Source: Heyndrickxia sp050281185 (GTDB taxonomy: Bacteria; Bacillota; Bacilli; Bacillales; Bacillaceae_C). From it: 64,000 bases of DNA. The stretch spans positions 1 through 64,000 of the forward strand of contig NZ_JBNNWS010000011.1 of the NCBI RefSeq assembly GCF_050281185.1. Direction: 5' to 3'. Below, one piece after another: positions 27,384 to 36,667 of the stretch. Under the pieces are notes generated by a model. The model was not told the origin of the DNA. It saw nothing but the letters and a program-made list of their open reading frames with translations, and did not search any database. Each line of letters starts with the position of its first letter. Within the stretch, counting starts at the first letter, position 1. Both the position numbers and the translations under genes were made by a program.

Positions 27384-27392
27384 TGCTATAAT
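27384..27392 (+). promoter_or_regulatory. Extended -10 promoter of the GIY-YIG gene
   Basis: TGCTATAAT is a perfect extended -10 element 34 bases before the start codon; no good -35 is apparent. Confidence 0.5.
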
Positions 27393-27425
27393 GGAAATTC
27401 AATTCAGAACAGGAAGTGACAAATT

Positions 27426-27800
27426 ATGATAAAAATTGACATCCCAAAGCCAGATGTTGTAATTACAAAAAAGAAACCTTTAGAAGAAGTTAAGGATCAC
27501 AAAATTAGTAGTGATTATGGATTTACTGATTTTAGACTTATTTCACGCGAAAAAGGCGGCATTATATTATTTTATAATGCAAAAGATGAACTATTATTCG
27601 TCGGTAAAGCTAGAAAGCTCCGACAACGGGTAACTAAGCATTTTGATGATAATGTATCAGCAATCAAAAAGCATAGGGAAGAAGTGCAAAAAATTGCTGT
27701 TATTTATGTAGAAGATCCGATGGAACGAGAAATTTATGAAACATTCATTATTAATAAGCTTCAAGCAAAATATAATATAGATAAAGTATTTTATAAATAA
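27426..27800 (+). CDS. Stand-alone GIY-YIG nuclease-domain protein
   Basis: 124 residues. GGIILFYNAKDELLFVGKAR is the GIY-YIG core in the variant spacing used by the UvrC N-terminal domain; the Arg in KARKLRQRV and Glu in DPMEREIYETF correspond to conserved active-site positions, and NKLQAKYN ends the fold. The first Gly-Ile-Tyr is modified (GGIILFY), which could affect catalysis. DNA cleavage or processing is the family role. It is single-domain and monocistronic, with no helix-hairpin-helix partner. Confidence 0.75.
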   Translation: MIKIDIPKPDVVITKKKPLEEVKDHKISSDYGFTDFRLISREKGGIILFYNAKDELLFVGKARKLRQRVTKHFDDNVSAIKKHREEVQKIAVIYVEDPMEREIYETFIINKLQAKYNIDKVFYK

Positions 27801-27825
27801 AACTTTTTTTGTTAATGAGAATCAA

Positions 27826-27856
27826 GGGTGTATTATAGCTTATAATACACTCTTTG
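27826..27856 (+). terminator. Hairpin terminator after the GIY-YIG gene
   Basis: GTGTATTATA and TATAATACAC form a 10-bp stem followed by TCTTTGT, a moderate U-tract. Confidence 0.55.
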
Positions 27857-27969
27857 TCATTGAATTGAACAAATTACAAAATGTATTAATTTTATTAATG
27901 TAAAGAAAAATTAACTCCTTCAAATTTCCTCTTCACTACCTAAGCTAAATCTTCCATAATTTTAAAAAG

Positions 27970-27983
27970 TGGTAACGCTTTCA
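27970..27983 (+). promoter_or_regulatory. Possible cre site upstream of ilvA
   Basis: TGGTAACGCTTTCA differs from the cre consensus at one position. It lies about 100 bases before the start codon and about 45 bases upstream of a TGCTATAAT extended -10 (28027-28035). Branched-chain genes are known CcpA targets in Bacillus; control here is inferred. Confidence 0.35.
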
Positions 27984-28073
27984 TCTGAATATTTCGAATA
28001 TTGATGTTTAAATTCTTGTTTTATCATGCTATAATGTACAAATTATGAGAAAACTCAGAAGAAGGTAGGTTAA

Positions 28074-29345
28074 ATGATGAGTCAAGAAATGGTGAAAGCT
28101 AAAACAGTACATGTGGAAGACATTCTTATTGCGTATCAGCTGCTAAAAGATATTGTTACGCATACACCATTACAAAAAAATGAACGTTTATCAGAAAAAT
28201 ATCAATGCAATATTTATTTGAAACGAGAAGACTTACAACATGTACGTTCATTTAAATTAAGAGGGGCATATTATAAAATAAAATCTATAGAAAATGAGGC
28301 ACGTGATAAAGGGGTAATATGTGCGAGTGCAGGAAACCATGCTCAAGGTGTTGCCTATGCATGTCGTGATTTAGGTATTCACGGTAAAATCTTTATGCCG
28401 CAAACCACTCCAAAACAAAAAATTGACCAAGTCAAAATGTTTGGTCGCGATTTTGTAGAGGTTGTTTTAACGGGAGATACATTCGATGACTCCTCTGCAA
28501 GTGCAGTCAAGTGTGCGGAAGAAGAGGGGATGGTATTTATTCATCCGTTTGATGACGAAAGTGTCATTGCTGGTCAAGGGACTGTTGCAGTTGAAATCAT
28601 GAATGATGTGGAGGAACCACTGGATTTTGTGTTTGCAAGCATCGGCGGCGGTGGATTAATGTCGGGAATAAGTACATATATAAAAAGTGTTTCTCCTAAA
28701 ACAAAAATGATTGGGGTGGAGCCAAGCGGGGCTGCCAGTATGAAAGCATCTATTCAAAATGGTGCCATCCTCCCACTTTCTGAAATTGATAAATTTGTCG
28801 ATGGTGCAGCAGTAAAATGTGTTGGCCAAAAAACGTTTGATATTTGTAATCATTTTGTAGAGGAGATCGCTCCAGTTCCTGAGGGGAAGGTTTGTACAAC
28901 TATATTAGATTTATATAATGAACATGCGATTGTTGCTGAACCTGCAGGCGCACTTCCTATCGCCGCACTTGATTATTATAAAGATCAAATAAAAGGCAAA
29001 TCGGTTGTCTGTGTCATCAGCGGCGGCAACAATGATATTGGAAGGATGCAAGAAATTAAAGAAAAATCATTGATTCATGAAGGATTACTATATTACTTCA
29101 TTGTTAATTTCCCACAAAGGGCAGGTGCTCTTCGCGAATTTTTAGATGGCGTATTAGGACCTGATGACGATATTACTACCTTCGAATATACTAAGAAAAA
29201 TAATAAAGAAAGTGGTCCAGGGTTAGTCGGGATCGAATTGAAAAGAAGTGAGGATTACCATTTGCTCATAGAAAGAATGAAGAAAAAGGGCTTTCCTTTT
29301 ATAGAAGTGAATAAGGACAGCAATTTATTTCATTTATTAATTTAG
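28074..29345 (+). CDS. ilvA: Threonine ammonia-lyase (biosynthetic threonine dehydratase)
   Basis: PLP enzyme making 2-oxobutyrate from threonine, first step of isoleucine synthesis. PLP-lysine Lys61 in RSFKLRGAYYK, ASAGNHAQGVAYAC, the glycine-rich phosphate loop SIGGGGLMSG, and CVISGGNNDIGRM. The C-terminal region (YYFIVNFPQRAGALREFL, GLVGIEL) is a single ACT-like regulatory domain for isoleucine feedback, so this is the short Bacillus form (423 residues) and not the catabolic enzyme. Two adjacent ATGs (28074, 28077) are both possible starts. Preceded by an extended -10 promoter. Confidence 0.92.
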   Translation: MMSQEMVKAKTVHVEDILIAYQLLKDIVTHTPLQKNERLSEKYQCNIYLKREDLQHVRSFKLRGAYYKIKSIENEARDKGVICASAGNHAQGVAYACRDLGIHGKIFMPQTTPKQKIDQVKMFGRDFVEVVLTGDTFDDSSASAVKCAEEEGMVFIHPFDDESVIAGQGTVAVEIMNDVEEPLDFVFASIGGGGLMSGISTYIKSVSPKTKMIGVEPSGAASMKASIQNGAILPLSEIDKFVDGAAVKCVGQKTFDICNHFVEEIAPVPEGKVCTTILDLYNEHAIVAEPAGALPIAALDYYKDQIKGKSVVCVISGGNNDIGRMQEIKEKSLIHEGLLYYFIVNFPQRAGALREFLDGVLGPDDDITTFEYTKKNNKESGPGLVGIELKRSEDYHLLIERMKKKGFPFIEVNKDSNLFHLLI

Positions 29346-29349
29346 AATG

Positions 29350-29389
29350 TGAAGGAAGAAGCTTGATTAGGCTTCTTCCTTCAATTTTT
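29350..29389. terminator. Bidirectional terminator between ilvA and the YhgE gene
   Basis: TGAAGGAAGAAGC and GCTTCTTCCTTCA form a perfect 13-bp stem followed by T on the plus strand. It overlaps the stop codon of the convergent gene. Confidence 0.85.
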
Positions 29390-31355
29390 TAAAACGATTG
29401 ACAAACAAAGCAATGAGTAAAATAAGTGATACGATAAAGTACCCCGCCAAAATACCTGCTTGATGCCACATGGCGGAAAAGTCGCCTGTAAACATAACAT
29501 CACGAAGTCCTGCTACGGCATAACTCATTGGAAGAAAACGATGAAACGGTTGTAAGGCTGGAGCAATTAATTCAACAGGGTAAGATCCTCCACTTGTTGT
29601 TAATTGTAAAATTAACGCAACAAGTGCGACGAACTTCCCTGGATTTCCGAAACCTGCCGCAAGAAACATAATAAGTGTTCCGAATGCCAGGCTCGATATA
29701 AAGCTAAATAGAAGAAACAATGGAATACTTTGCACCGCTAAATGAAATGTGAGTAGTAAGAATAAAGCTGTAATTAGCGATTGGCCAAGTATAACAACAA
29801 TTAAAACTGAATATTTACTAATGAGCCAACCTAATCCTGAAGTTGGATTCCCCACAGGATCTCTTAAATTGTATATCGTTGTAAGCATTAGCGGCCCAAC
29901 AAAAAGCCCAAGTGACAGAAAATAAGGTGTGAATCCGGCACCATACGTAATTCCTTCAGTCATATCTTTGCGTTTTACTTCGACTGGTGCAGCAAACATT
30001 GAATTGCGTGCATTGTTTGCTCCTTTTACCGCTCCAATTGCCTCTTTTAAATCATTTAACCCTTTAGATAATTTTTTAGCACCTGTTAAAAGTTGATCTT
30101 CTCCATCTGTTAATAAGGAGACCGAATGTATTAATGTTCCCCAGCCATTTTCTACGGTTTTCGTTCCTTCTGCTATTTTTTTAGCTCCATTTTTCAGGGC
30201 AATACTTCCATTTGCAGCCGTTCTAAATTGATTGAGATACGTATCAAGCTGAGCAGTAGTATTGAGCTGCTTCGAAGGTAAGGATAATTGTTGATCTTTC
30301 AGACTTTGAAGCATAGATGATAGACCGGATAATTGATTTTCCACCTTACCAAAATTCATTGTTTTTATGATCTCGGAAAGCTGCCCGATACCGGTTAACA
30401 CCGCTTGAAAATTTGGGTCATTTGCAGTTTCCGGATGGTTAGCAGTGTATTTTTGTATGTCACTTTGAAGTGTTGGAACCAATCTTTTTAATTGCTCCAT
30501 TTGATTGGTTGTTTGATTTAGCCGATTCATGATTTCGTTAATTTGATTATTTAATGTACTAAGATTTGTTTGCAGCTTCGGATAAATGCTATCAATGAAC
30601 TTAGTAACTTCCTTCATATTAGATGAAATGCTATCTAGTTTTTTCTCGAATCCTAAGAGTCCATTGCTTAATTCAGCTGTTTTGGAATAAAGTTGTGCAG
30701 ATCCAGTTGCAAGTTCATGGATAGAAGGCTGTTGTTGTTTCAATCCGCTTAACAATTGATTGGATTTAGTATGTAATGTATCAAGACCATTTACTAATTC
30801 GATTCCACCGTTGTGAGCTTTGTTAAGTGCATGATAAATGTCACCAAATTGATTAAACAAAACACTCGTGTAATGCTCTGTGATATTTTCTGAAATCGTT
30901 TTTCTTAATGCTTCAGATGCAGAATCAGTTATTTTTGTCGAAACGAAATTATAACCTGTATTTGGGATGTATTCGATTTTCGCTCGCTTCGGTTTGTTTT
31001 CTATAACGCTAGTAAGGTTCTTCGAGAAATCTTTTGGGATTTGAATCATTGCATAATAACGGTTTTTCCTTAATCCTTGAACTCCTTCTTGTTCGGACAC
31101 AAATTCCCATTTCACTTTATGATCTTTTCGTAATTCATCAATAATATCATTACCAACGGAAATAGTATCACCTTTGTATTGAACTGGTTGATCAAGATTC
31201 ACCATGGCAACAGGCAACTTCTTGATCATACCGTAAGGATCCCAAAATGCCCAAACAAAAATACCGGAATACAAAGAGGGGATTAGAATTACCCCAATGA
31301 TGGAAATGAGGATCATTTTATTTCTGGCAATTGCCAGCCATTCAGCACGCATCAT
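29367..31355 (-). CDS. yhgE: YhgE/Pip family membrane protein (ABC-2 permease-like)
   Basis: About 662 residues. The N-terminal span (ILISIIGVILIPSLYSGIFVW) and following AFWDPYG and PVAMVNLDQ are diagnostic of the YhgE/Pip family. A long extracytoplasmic coiled region with repeated leucine/asparagine heptads fills residues 200-460, and five to six spans of an ABC-2-type module end the protein. Homologues are phage-infection proteins and parts of secretion or export systems. The frame runs 40 codons further upstream, but GAGGTG sits just before ATG 31355/31352. Adjacent genes are divergent, so it is monocistronic. Confidence 0.85.
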   Translation of the reverse strand: MMRAEWLAIARNKMILISIIGVILIPSLYSGIFVWAFWDPYGMIKKLPVAMVNLDQPVQYKGDTISVGNDIIDELRKDHKVKWEFVSEQEGVQGLRKNRYYAMIQIPKDFSKNLTSVIENKPKRAKIEYIPNTGYNFVSTKITDSASEALRKTISENITEHYTSVLFNQFGDIYHALNKAHNGGIELVNGLDTLHTKSNQLLSGLKQQQPSIHELATGSAQLYSKTAELSNGLLGFEKKLDSISSNMKEVTKFIDSIYPKLQTNLSTLNNQINEIMNRLNQTTNQMEQLKRLVPTLQSDIQKYTANHPETANDPNFQAVLTGIGQLSEIIKTMNFGKVENQLSGLSSMLQSLKDQQLSLPSKQLNTTAQLDTYLNQFRTAANGSIALKNGAKKIAEGTKTVENGWGTLIHSVSLLTDGEDQLLTGAKKLSKGLNDLKEAIGAVKGANNARNSMFAAPVEVKRKDMTEGITYGAGFTPYFLSLGLFVGPLMLTTIYNLRDPVGNPTSGLGWLISKYSVLIVVILGQSLITALFLLLTFHLAVQSIPLFLLFSFISSLAFGTLIMFLAAGFGNPGKFVALVALILQLTTSGGSYPVELIAPALQPFHRFLPMSYAVAGLRDVMFTGDFSAMWHQAGILAGYFIVSLILLIALFVNRFKKLKEEA

Positions 31356-31651
31356 TTTCACCTCGTAGACTAACGTTTTTAATGGGACATTAATTACTGA
31401 AAATATGAATTCAGTTTGTACAAAATGTGTGTGGAAAGAAATATACTTCTTTAAGTTTGTCCTTTTTTTGTTCATTTTAATTAAAAAGAGGTTAAATCCC
31501 TGCCTTTTAATTCGGCATTATCTTACTACTATGATCTTAATCATGTCATCGTTACAACGAAAACAATCTTATTTTTCATGTTACATAGAATGATTTGAAA
31601 CAGGGAAAACTGCAAAATAGATGCGATTCATTAAATACGGAGGATAAACAG

Positions 31652-32305
31652 ATGAACCAATTACATAAACAAAAATTGGTATCTGAAGTGAGCTGGAAAA
31701 AGAAATTAATGATCACTCTATGGATTAAATGGGAAAGATTATTTAATGGCATCTTACGTATTAAAACTATTGATGAAAATCATCCATTCTTAAATGGGAG
31801 AGTCCGTACTTATTGGGGAAAAACCATTCAATTGTCAGATGGAGAAAAAATTCAAAGAGGAGATCGAGTGTTAGAGCTTCATTTTAATAATGAAAGGCTT
31901 TTTCACATGGTAATGAATTCTCGTTCTTCTGTCCATTTAGCCATTCAATTAATTCGAGCATCAGAACAATTATTAGTCAACATTCGACCATTTATTCTTA
32001 ATCACCCTAAGAGTGAAAAAATTAAAGGTTTATTTGGGGTCTCTATGATCCATCGTGGAACAAAACAATTAGGATTTACTGTTATTAGCCTACCAAAAGG
32101 GATTTTTGCATTTCTTACTAAAATCTATTTAAGACTATTGTTGCTCGTGATTCACCCACAAGGGAGACAAAGATTTAAAACAAAACAGGAGCTGCTTGTT
32201 CCAAAAGTAATTGCCATTTCAACGAAGGAACTAATAAGAAGATATCCTAGTGAGAAACTTTCTATGCCAGGTCAACAGGAACTAATACACAATCAACAAG
32301 AATAA
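31652..32305 (+). CDS. YkoP-domain protein
   Basis: 217 residues from ATG 31652 (CGGAGG upstream; the frame opens further upstream at 31595 without a site). Contains LRIKTIDENHPFLNGRVRTY and GRDRVLELHFNN-like segment (QRGDRVLELHFNN), typical of YkoP-domain proteins, which in B. subtilis are linked to polysaccharide deacetylase-like proteins. A hydrophobic stretch near 155-180 (IYLRLLLLVIHP) may be membrane-associated. It heads an apparent operon with an EEP phosphatase and an alkaline-phosphatase-superfamily enzyme. Molecular role unknown. Confidence 0.65.
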   Translation: MNQLHKQKLVSEVSWKKKLMITLWIKWERLFNGILRIKTIDENHPFLNGRVRTYWGKTIQLSDGEKIQRGDRVLELHFNNERLFHMVMNSRSSVHLAIQLIRASEQLLVNIRPFILNHPKSEKIKGLFGVSMIHRGTKQLGFTVISLPKGIFAFLTKIYLRLLLLVIHPQGRQRFKTKQELLVPKVIAISTKELIRRYPSEKLSMPGQQELIHNQQE

Positions 32306-32344
32306 TTGGCTTCAATAATACCAGTAAAGTGTGATCATTGAGGT

Positions 32345-33082
32345 GTGGAGATTTTGGAAATCACAGTAATGACCTATAATATTCATCATGGCAAAGGGAG
32401 TGATAAGATATCAGACCTTAACAGAATCGCTGAAGTAATCAAAAAAAGTAAAGCAGATATTATTGGTTTAAACGAAGTAGATAAACATTTATCCAAGCGC
32501 AGTAATTATGTAAATCAAGTAGAATGGCTTGCAAAACAATTAAACATGTATCAAATTTTTAGTCCATCTATCTCTATACCGACATTTAACTCATCAAATG
32601 TTCGACAATACGGAAATGCCCTCTTATCTAGTTATCCAATTGTAAATCATACGAATTTTTCATTTAATTTTATCCCAGGACTAGTCGAAGGAAGGTCATT
32701 ACTTGAAGCTACCATTGAAATAAACAAAAAGTTATTTCGTATCTATGTCACTCATCTAAGTCTCAATACCTTTCTTCATCGAAAACAAACAGACTTTATT
32801 ATCAATCTGGTTCATAAATGTTCGCATCCGATTATTATTATGGGTGATTGGAATATGAGAACAGGTTCCCATGGATGGAAGAAAATCACTAGAGAGCTTC
32901 ACGACGTTTGGGATCAAGCAGGTAATGGTGAAGGATTCACTTATCCTTCACTTAGACCGAGAAGAAGATTAGACTATCTTTTTGTCAGTTCTTCTTTTCG
33001 AATAGACAACGTTGAACTTGTAACTTTATTATCAAAAGCCTCTGACCATTTGCCATTAAAGGCGACACTCACTCTTGATTAA
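32345..33082 (+). CDS. Endonuclease/exonuclease/phosphatase (EEP) family hydrolase
   Basis: 245 residues with the EEP fold motifs: MTYNIHHGKGSD (metal/Asn), IIGLNEVD (catalytic Glu), YVTHLSLN (His), IIMGDWNM (Asp-x-Asn), and SDHLPL at the end (Asp-His). Family members cleave phosphodiesters or phosphomonoesters in DNA, sphingomyelin, inositol phosphates or other lipids; the GDWN/SDHLP set is shared by all, so substrate is open. No signal peptide, thus cytosolic. Start may be GTG 32345 or TTG 32354, both overlapping GAGGTGTGGAG. It lies 40 bases after the YkoP gene. Confidence 0.82.
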   Translation: MEILEITVMTYNIHHGKGSDKISDLNRIAEVIKKSKADIIGLNEVDKHLSKRSNYVNQVEWLAKQLNMYQIFSPSISIPTFNSSNVRQYGNALLSSYPIVNHTNFSFNFIPGLVEGRSLLEATIEINKKLFRIYVTHLSLNTFLHRKQTDFIINLVHKCSHPIIIMGDWNMRTGSHGWKKITRELHDVWDQAGNGEGFTYPSLRPRRRLDYLFVSSSFRIDNVELVTLLSKASDHLPLKATLTLD

Positions 33083-33119
33083 AGGTTGTTAAAATTCATC
33101 TTTCGAAGGGAGGAGAATA

Positions 33120-34592
33120 GTGGTGACATCTGATCGTTCTCAGAATAAAAAGGTTATCTTGCTTATCGTTGATACATTAATGGATACAACCATACAAGCT
33201 GCAATAGCATCTGGTAATGCTCCTGCTATTAAATTTTTCATAGATAATGGACATTATTATCCGAATGTAGTGAGTACTTTTCCGACGATGTCAGTTACTG
33301 TTGATAGTACTTTACTAACGGGTGTATACAGTGATAAACATAAAGTACCAGGACTGGTTTGGTATAGCCAAAAAGAAAAAAGAATTATTAATTATGGAAG
33401 CCATATTAGAGAACTATATAAATTGGGACTAAAGCAATCCATGGAAGACATATTTTATAATCTGAATCATGTACATTTTAGCAAACAGCATAAAACGGTA
33501 CATGAAATCTTAAAAGAGAAGGGAATACAAACCTCCGCAATCAATACACTTTTATATAGAGGAAGTAACTCTATTCAATTGAAAGTACCATTTTTTTTAA
33601 AATTAACTGGTTTAAAAAAGAATCTATCTTCTCATTCGCCTGACTTATTTTCTTACGGAGCTTTTCGCAGGTTCAATCCTTTAAAAAAACATACTCGTTT
33701 TTGGCAAAAATATGGGTTTAATGATAAATTTGCAGCACATGAAATAAAATATCTCATTAAAAAAAATAAAGTACCACCTTTAACGATTGCATATTTCCCT
33801 GACTTAGACCAACGTATTCATAAACATGGGAGAACCGATGTTGAAGGAATTCAAAAGGTTGATAAACAATTACAAGAAATCCTAAATCAGTATCCTTCAT
33901 GGGAAGAGGCATTATCGAATAATATATGGATAATTTCAGGAGACAATGGACAAGCATGGATTAGCAACAACAAGACAGAAGCACTTATTGATTTACGAGA
34001 TCTATTGAATTCCTATCGAATTGTCAAATTAAAAGAGGGTGTTACATCAAAAGACGAAATCGTTCTTTGTGTTAACGAAAGAATGTCTTTTATATATACC
34101 CTTGACGACCAAAAAGTACGTTTAAACGAAATTGCAAATCTCTTGCAAAAAGACGATCGAATTGATGTCATAGCAGTAAAAAATGAAAAAACCGTAACCG
34201 TTACATCAGGTATACACAATGGCCAGCTTCATTTTCATCCAGAGGGAGAATATTTTGATGAGTATAAGCAATCTTGGTTTTTAGAAGGGAATGCAGATAT
34301 ATTAGATCTGTCAATCACGGATAAAAGAATTCAATATGGGGATTATCCTGATGCATTAGCAAGATTATATTCTTCATTTTTCTCGCATGAGGGCAATTAC
34401 TTAATTGTAAGTGCAAAGCCTGGTTTTGAGTTCATTGGAGAGGGATCACCTACACATATAGGTGGAGCAAGTCATGGGGGATTACACAAAGAAGATTCCT
34501 TAGTCTCAATGATCGTAACCGGTACCAACACCACTCCGAAGTATTTACGTTTTTTAGATTTGAAAGATTGGCTTCTATCTTTAGTTCAATAA
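33120..34592 (+). CDS. Alkaline-phosphatase-superfamily phosphodiesterase
   Basis: 490 residues. VILLIVDTLMDTT near the start gives the metal Asp with Thr/Ser nucleophile region (STFPTMSVTVDSTLLTG), PDLDQRIHKHG supplies Asp/His ligands, WIISGDNGQ the Asp-Asn pair, and THIGGASHGGLHKEDS the final His ligand. This is the type I phosphodiesterase/nucleotide pyrophosphatase arrangement. No signal peptide, so cytosolic. Two tandem GTG codons (33120, 33123) follow GGGAGGAG. With the EEP enzyme it forms a phosphate-ester-cleaving pair; a lipid headgroup or cyclitol phosphate are guesses only. Confidence 0.8.
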   Translation: MVTSDRSQNKKVILLIVDTLMDTTIQAAIASGNAPAIKFFIDNGHYYPNVVSTFPTMSVTVDSTLLTGVYSDKHKVPGLVWYSQKEKRIINYGSHIRELYKLGLKQSMEDIFYNLNHVHFSKQHKTVHEILKEKGIQTSAINTLLYRGSNSIQLKVPFFLKLTGLKKNLSSHSPDLFSYGAFRRFNPLKKHTRFWQKYGFNDKFAAHEIKYLIKKNKVPPLTIAYFPDLDQRIHKHGRTDVEGIQKVDKQLQEILNQYPSWEEALSNNIWIISGDNGQAWISNNKTEALIDLRDLLNSYRIVKLKEGVTSKDEIVLCVNERMSFIYTLDDQKVRLNEIANLLQKDDRIDVIAVKNEKTVTVTSGIHNGQLHFHPEGEYFDEYKQSWFLEGNADILDLSITDKRIQYGDYPDALARLYSSFFSHEGNYLIVSAKPGFEFIGEGSPTHIGGASHGGLHKEDSLVSMIVTGTNTTPKYLRFLDLKDWLLSLVQ

Positions 34593-34732
34593 GACTTGTT
34601 TTATATGTTGCATTTGAATCAGAAATCTAAATAATTTTGAATTCGTACGTAGAGGAAGATATATTTGTTAAAAAGGGATGTCACAAATATCTTCACCCTG
34701 TACGAAATATAAAAATTTTCACAAAAATAAGC

Positions 34733-34776
34733 TGTCCAAATTGTCTAGTACCTCGACCAAATGGGCAGCTTAATAA
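34733..34776 (-). terminator. Terminator of the desaturase gene
   Basis: TAAGCTG-T-CC pairs with GG-G-CAGCTTA; on the minus strand TATTTTTG follows. A second imperfect hairpin at about 34643-34704 probably serves the upstream plus-strand operon. Confidence 0.55.
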
Positions 34777-34781
34777 GATAG

Positions 34782-35804
34782 TTATACTAAATGTTTTTTA
34801 CGAATAAAGTTCTGAATGTCTCGATTTCCAATAAATTTCTTTGTCTTCTCATCCCATAGCTTAAAGGTAAGTGATTTTAAACTCGTCCAAAGTGTGAGTG
34901 TCGGTACATCTTGAAGTCGTGGGTCGCTTTTGTGTGCTTTCTCGAGATGATAGTTTGGTACACGAGAATTCAGATGATGGACATGGTGAAACCCGATGTT
35001 TCCCGAGAACCATTGTAAAATTTTCGGAAGCTTATAGAAAGAACTACCTTTTAAAGCGGCTTCGACATAGTTCCAGTTCTCACCATTTTCAAAGTAACCA
35101 TCCTCAAACTGATGTTGTACATAAAATAACCAAACTCCAGCAAATGATGCGATGTAGAAAATTGGTAACTCTACTAATATCAAAGCTTTCCATCCTAATG
35201 TAAAGCCTAAGAGCAGCATTATAGTCAGCAGAATAATATTGGTAATCCAAACATGCTTTTTCTCTTTTTTAGGTGCATTTTTTCGATTAAAGCGGTAAGA
35301 GATTAAAAAGAGATATAGAGGTCCAATTATGAACATCACGATTGGATTTCTATAAATTCTGTACCATAAACGTTTTAACCAAGAAGCTTCTGCATATTCT
35401 TGAAGTGTCATTGTCCACACATCACCAACACCACGTTTTTCTAAATGCCCATTCGTCGCATGGTGGATGGAATGGCTGTGTTTCCACTGTTCATAGGAAC
35501 AAAAAGTAAACAAACCTGTGATTATGCCCACAATTTCATTCGCCTTACGGTTCTTAAAAAATGAGTAGTGAGTACAATCATGAAAAATTATAAACGTTCT
35601 CACTAAAAATCCGGCTGCTGGAATGGCACACAATAAAGTAAGCCAATAGGACACATTGAGGCTTAAATAGGCCAACACCCATAATATTAAAAACGGTCCT
35701 ACGGAATTAATTAGTTGTCCAACACTCGCTGAAATGCGTGGCCGTTCAAATGATGCTAATTTTTTCTTCCATTCACGTAGATTGTACTTTGATTGTTCGC
35801 TCAT
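34782..35804 (-). CDS. des: Membrane fatty-acid (acyl-lipid) desaturase
   Basis: 340 residues, diiron membrane desaturase. Three His boxes: HDCTHYS (about 75), HSHSIHH (about 110) and HHVHH (about 275), separated by about four spans. Introduces a double bond into membrane phospholipid acyl chains, the cold response of Bacillus. Close in length to B. subtilis Des (352). The DesK/DesR kinase-regulator pair that normally adjoins it is not here, so control is either elsewhere or different. AAAGGTGATG then ATG. Confidence 0.88.
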   Translation of the reverse strand: MSEQSKYNLREWKKKLASFERPRISASVGQLINSVGPFLILWVLAYLSLNVSYWLTLLCAIPAAGFLVRTFIIFHDCTHYSFFKNRKANEIVGIITGLFTFCSYEQWKHSHSIHHATNGHLEKRGVGDVWTMTLQEYAEASWLKRLWYRIYRNPIVMFIIGPLYLFLISYRFNRKNAPKKEKKHVWITNIILLTIMLLLGFTLGWKALILVELPIFYIASFAGVWLFYVQHQFEDGYFENGENWNYVEAALKGSSFYKLPKILQWFSGNIGFHHVHHLNSRVPNYHLEKAHKSDPRLQDVPTLTLWTSLKSLTFKLWDEKTKKFIGNRDIQNFIRKKHLV

Positions 35805-35859
35805 CTAAAACATCACCTTTTTAAAATTTTTTAGAATAATAGATTGATAGGTTGGAATC

Positions 35860-36651
35860 TCATTTGAATCGTGATTTTTTTTGCATATAATAATACATGC
35901 TTAATGGCCACCAAAGAATAGCAAAGATTGGGTAGACGGCCCACACCGTATTTGGCGAGGAAACAATATTTACAACGATAAAGAATATGATTATTAGAAT
36001 ACTAGCTGATATTGAAAATTGAAAAAATTTATTCGCTTTTGCATAATACATCGATAAAGGCCACCATATCACTGCAAAGGTAGGGTAGATAGCCCACACC
36101 GTATTTGGTGAGGATACAATATTTACAACTGTAAAAAATATGATTATAAGAAAACTAGCAGATATTGAAAATTGAAAATATTTTTTCGTTTTTGCATAAT
36201 ACATCGATAAAGGCCACCATATCACTGCAAAAGAAGGGTAGATAGCCCAAGGGTATTGTGGTGAAAGGATACTATTTAAAACTGAATAATACACGATCGT
36301 GATTAAACTTCCGAGAATAGCCAATGAGACAGTGTTCCTCTTTTTTTCTAAACACATAAGAATCGGCCACCAAATAATTGGGTAAAACGCGTACAAAAAC
36401 CATGGATGGCCAGGGCTGTGAAAATAATTAACGATAAAGAGAAATAATATGATCAATAAGCTAGTGAAAATAGAATGAACTTTATATTCACCATTTTTTA
36501 TAGATTGAACACTGAGCGGCCATAATAATATGAAAAAAGAAGGGTAGATAAACCATAGATTATCAGAGCTAGTCAAGTAATTAACGCTAATGAAAAATAA
36601 AATACTTATAATACTTGCTAACCAAGCAAAAATGACATCATGTCTATGCAC
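35860..36651 (-). CDS. Membrane protein built of five tandem 51-residue two-helix repeats
   Basis: 263 residues composed of five copies of one unit: a hydrophobic helix, VN(x)5-SPxxxW, then YPxFxxxWWPLSMYY and a short basic linker. The last three copies are the most alike and are exactly 51 residues apart; DNA at 35939-36091 and 36092-36244 is nearly identical, showing recent tandem duplication. The upstream gene carries one more copy at its C-terminus. GTG start 9 bases after AAAGGAGGG; 16 bases separate it from that gene. Likely ten membrane spans. No known function; 2TM-type domains of this kind occur in PadR-linked sensor proteins. Confidence 0.8.
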   Translation of the reverse strand: MHRHDVIFAWLASIISILFFISVNYLTSSDNLWFIYPSFFILLWPLSVQSIKNGEYKVHSIFTSLLIILFLFIVNYFHSPGHPWFLYAFYPIIWWPILMCLEKKRNTVSLAILGSLITIVYYSVLNSILSPQYPWAIYPSFAVIWWPLSMYYAKTKKYFQFSISASFLIIIFFTVVNIVSSPNTVWAIYPTFAVIWWPLSMYYAKANKFFQFSISASILIIIFFIVVNIVSSPNTVWAVYPIFAILWWPLSMYYYMQKKSRFK

Positions 36652-36667
36652 GATCTTGTTCCCTCCT

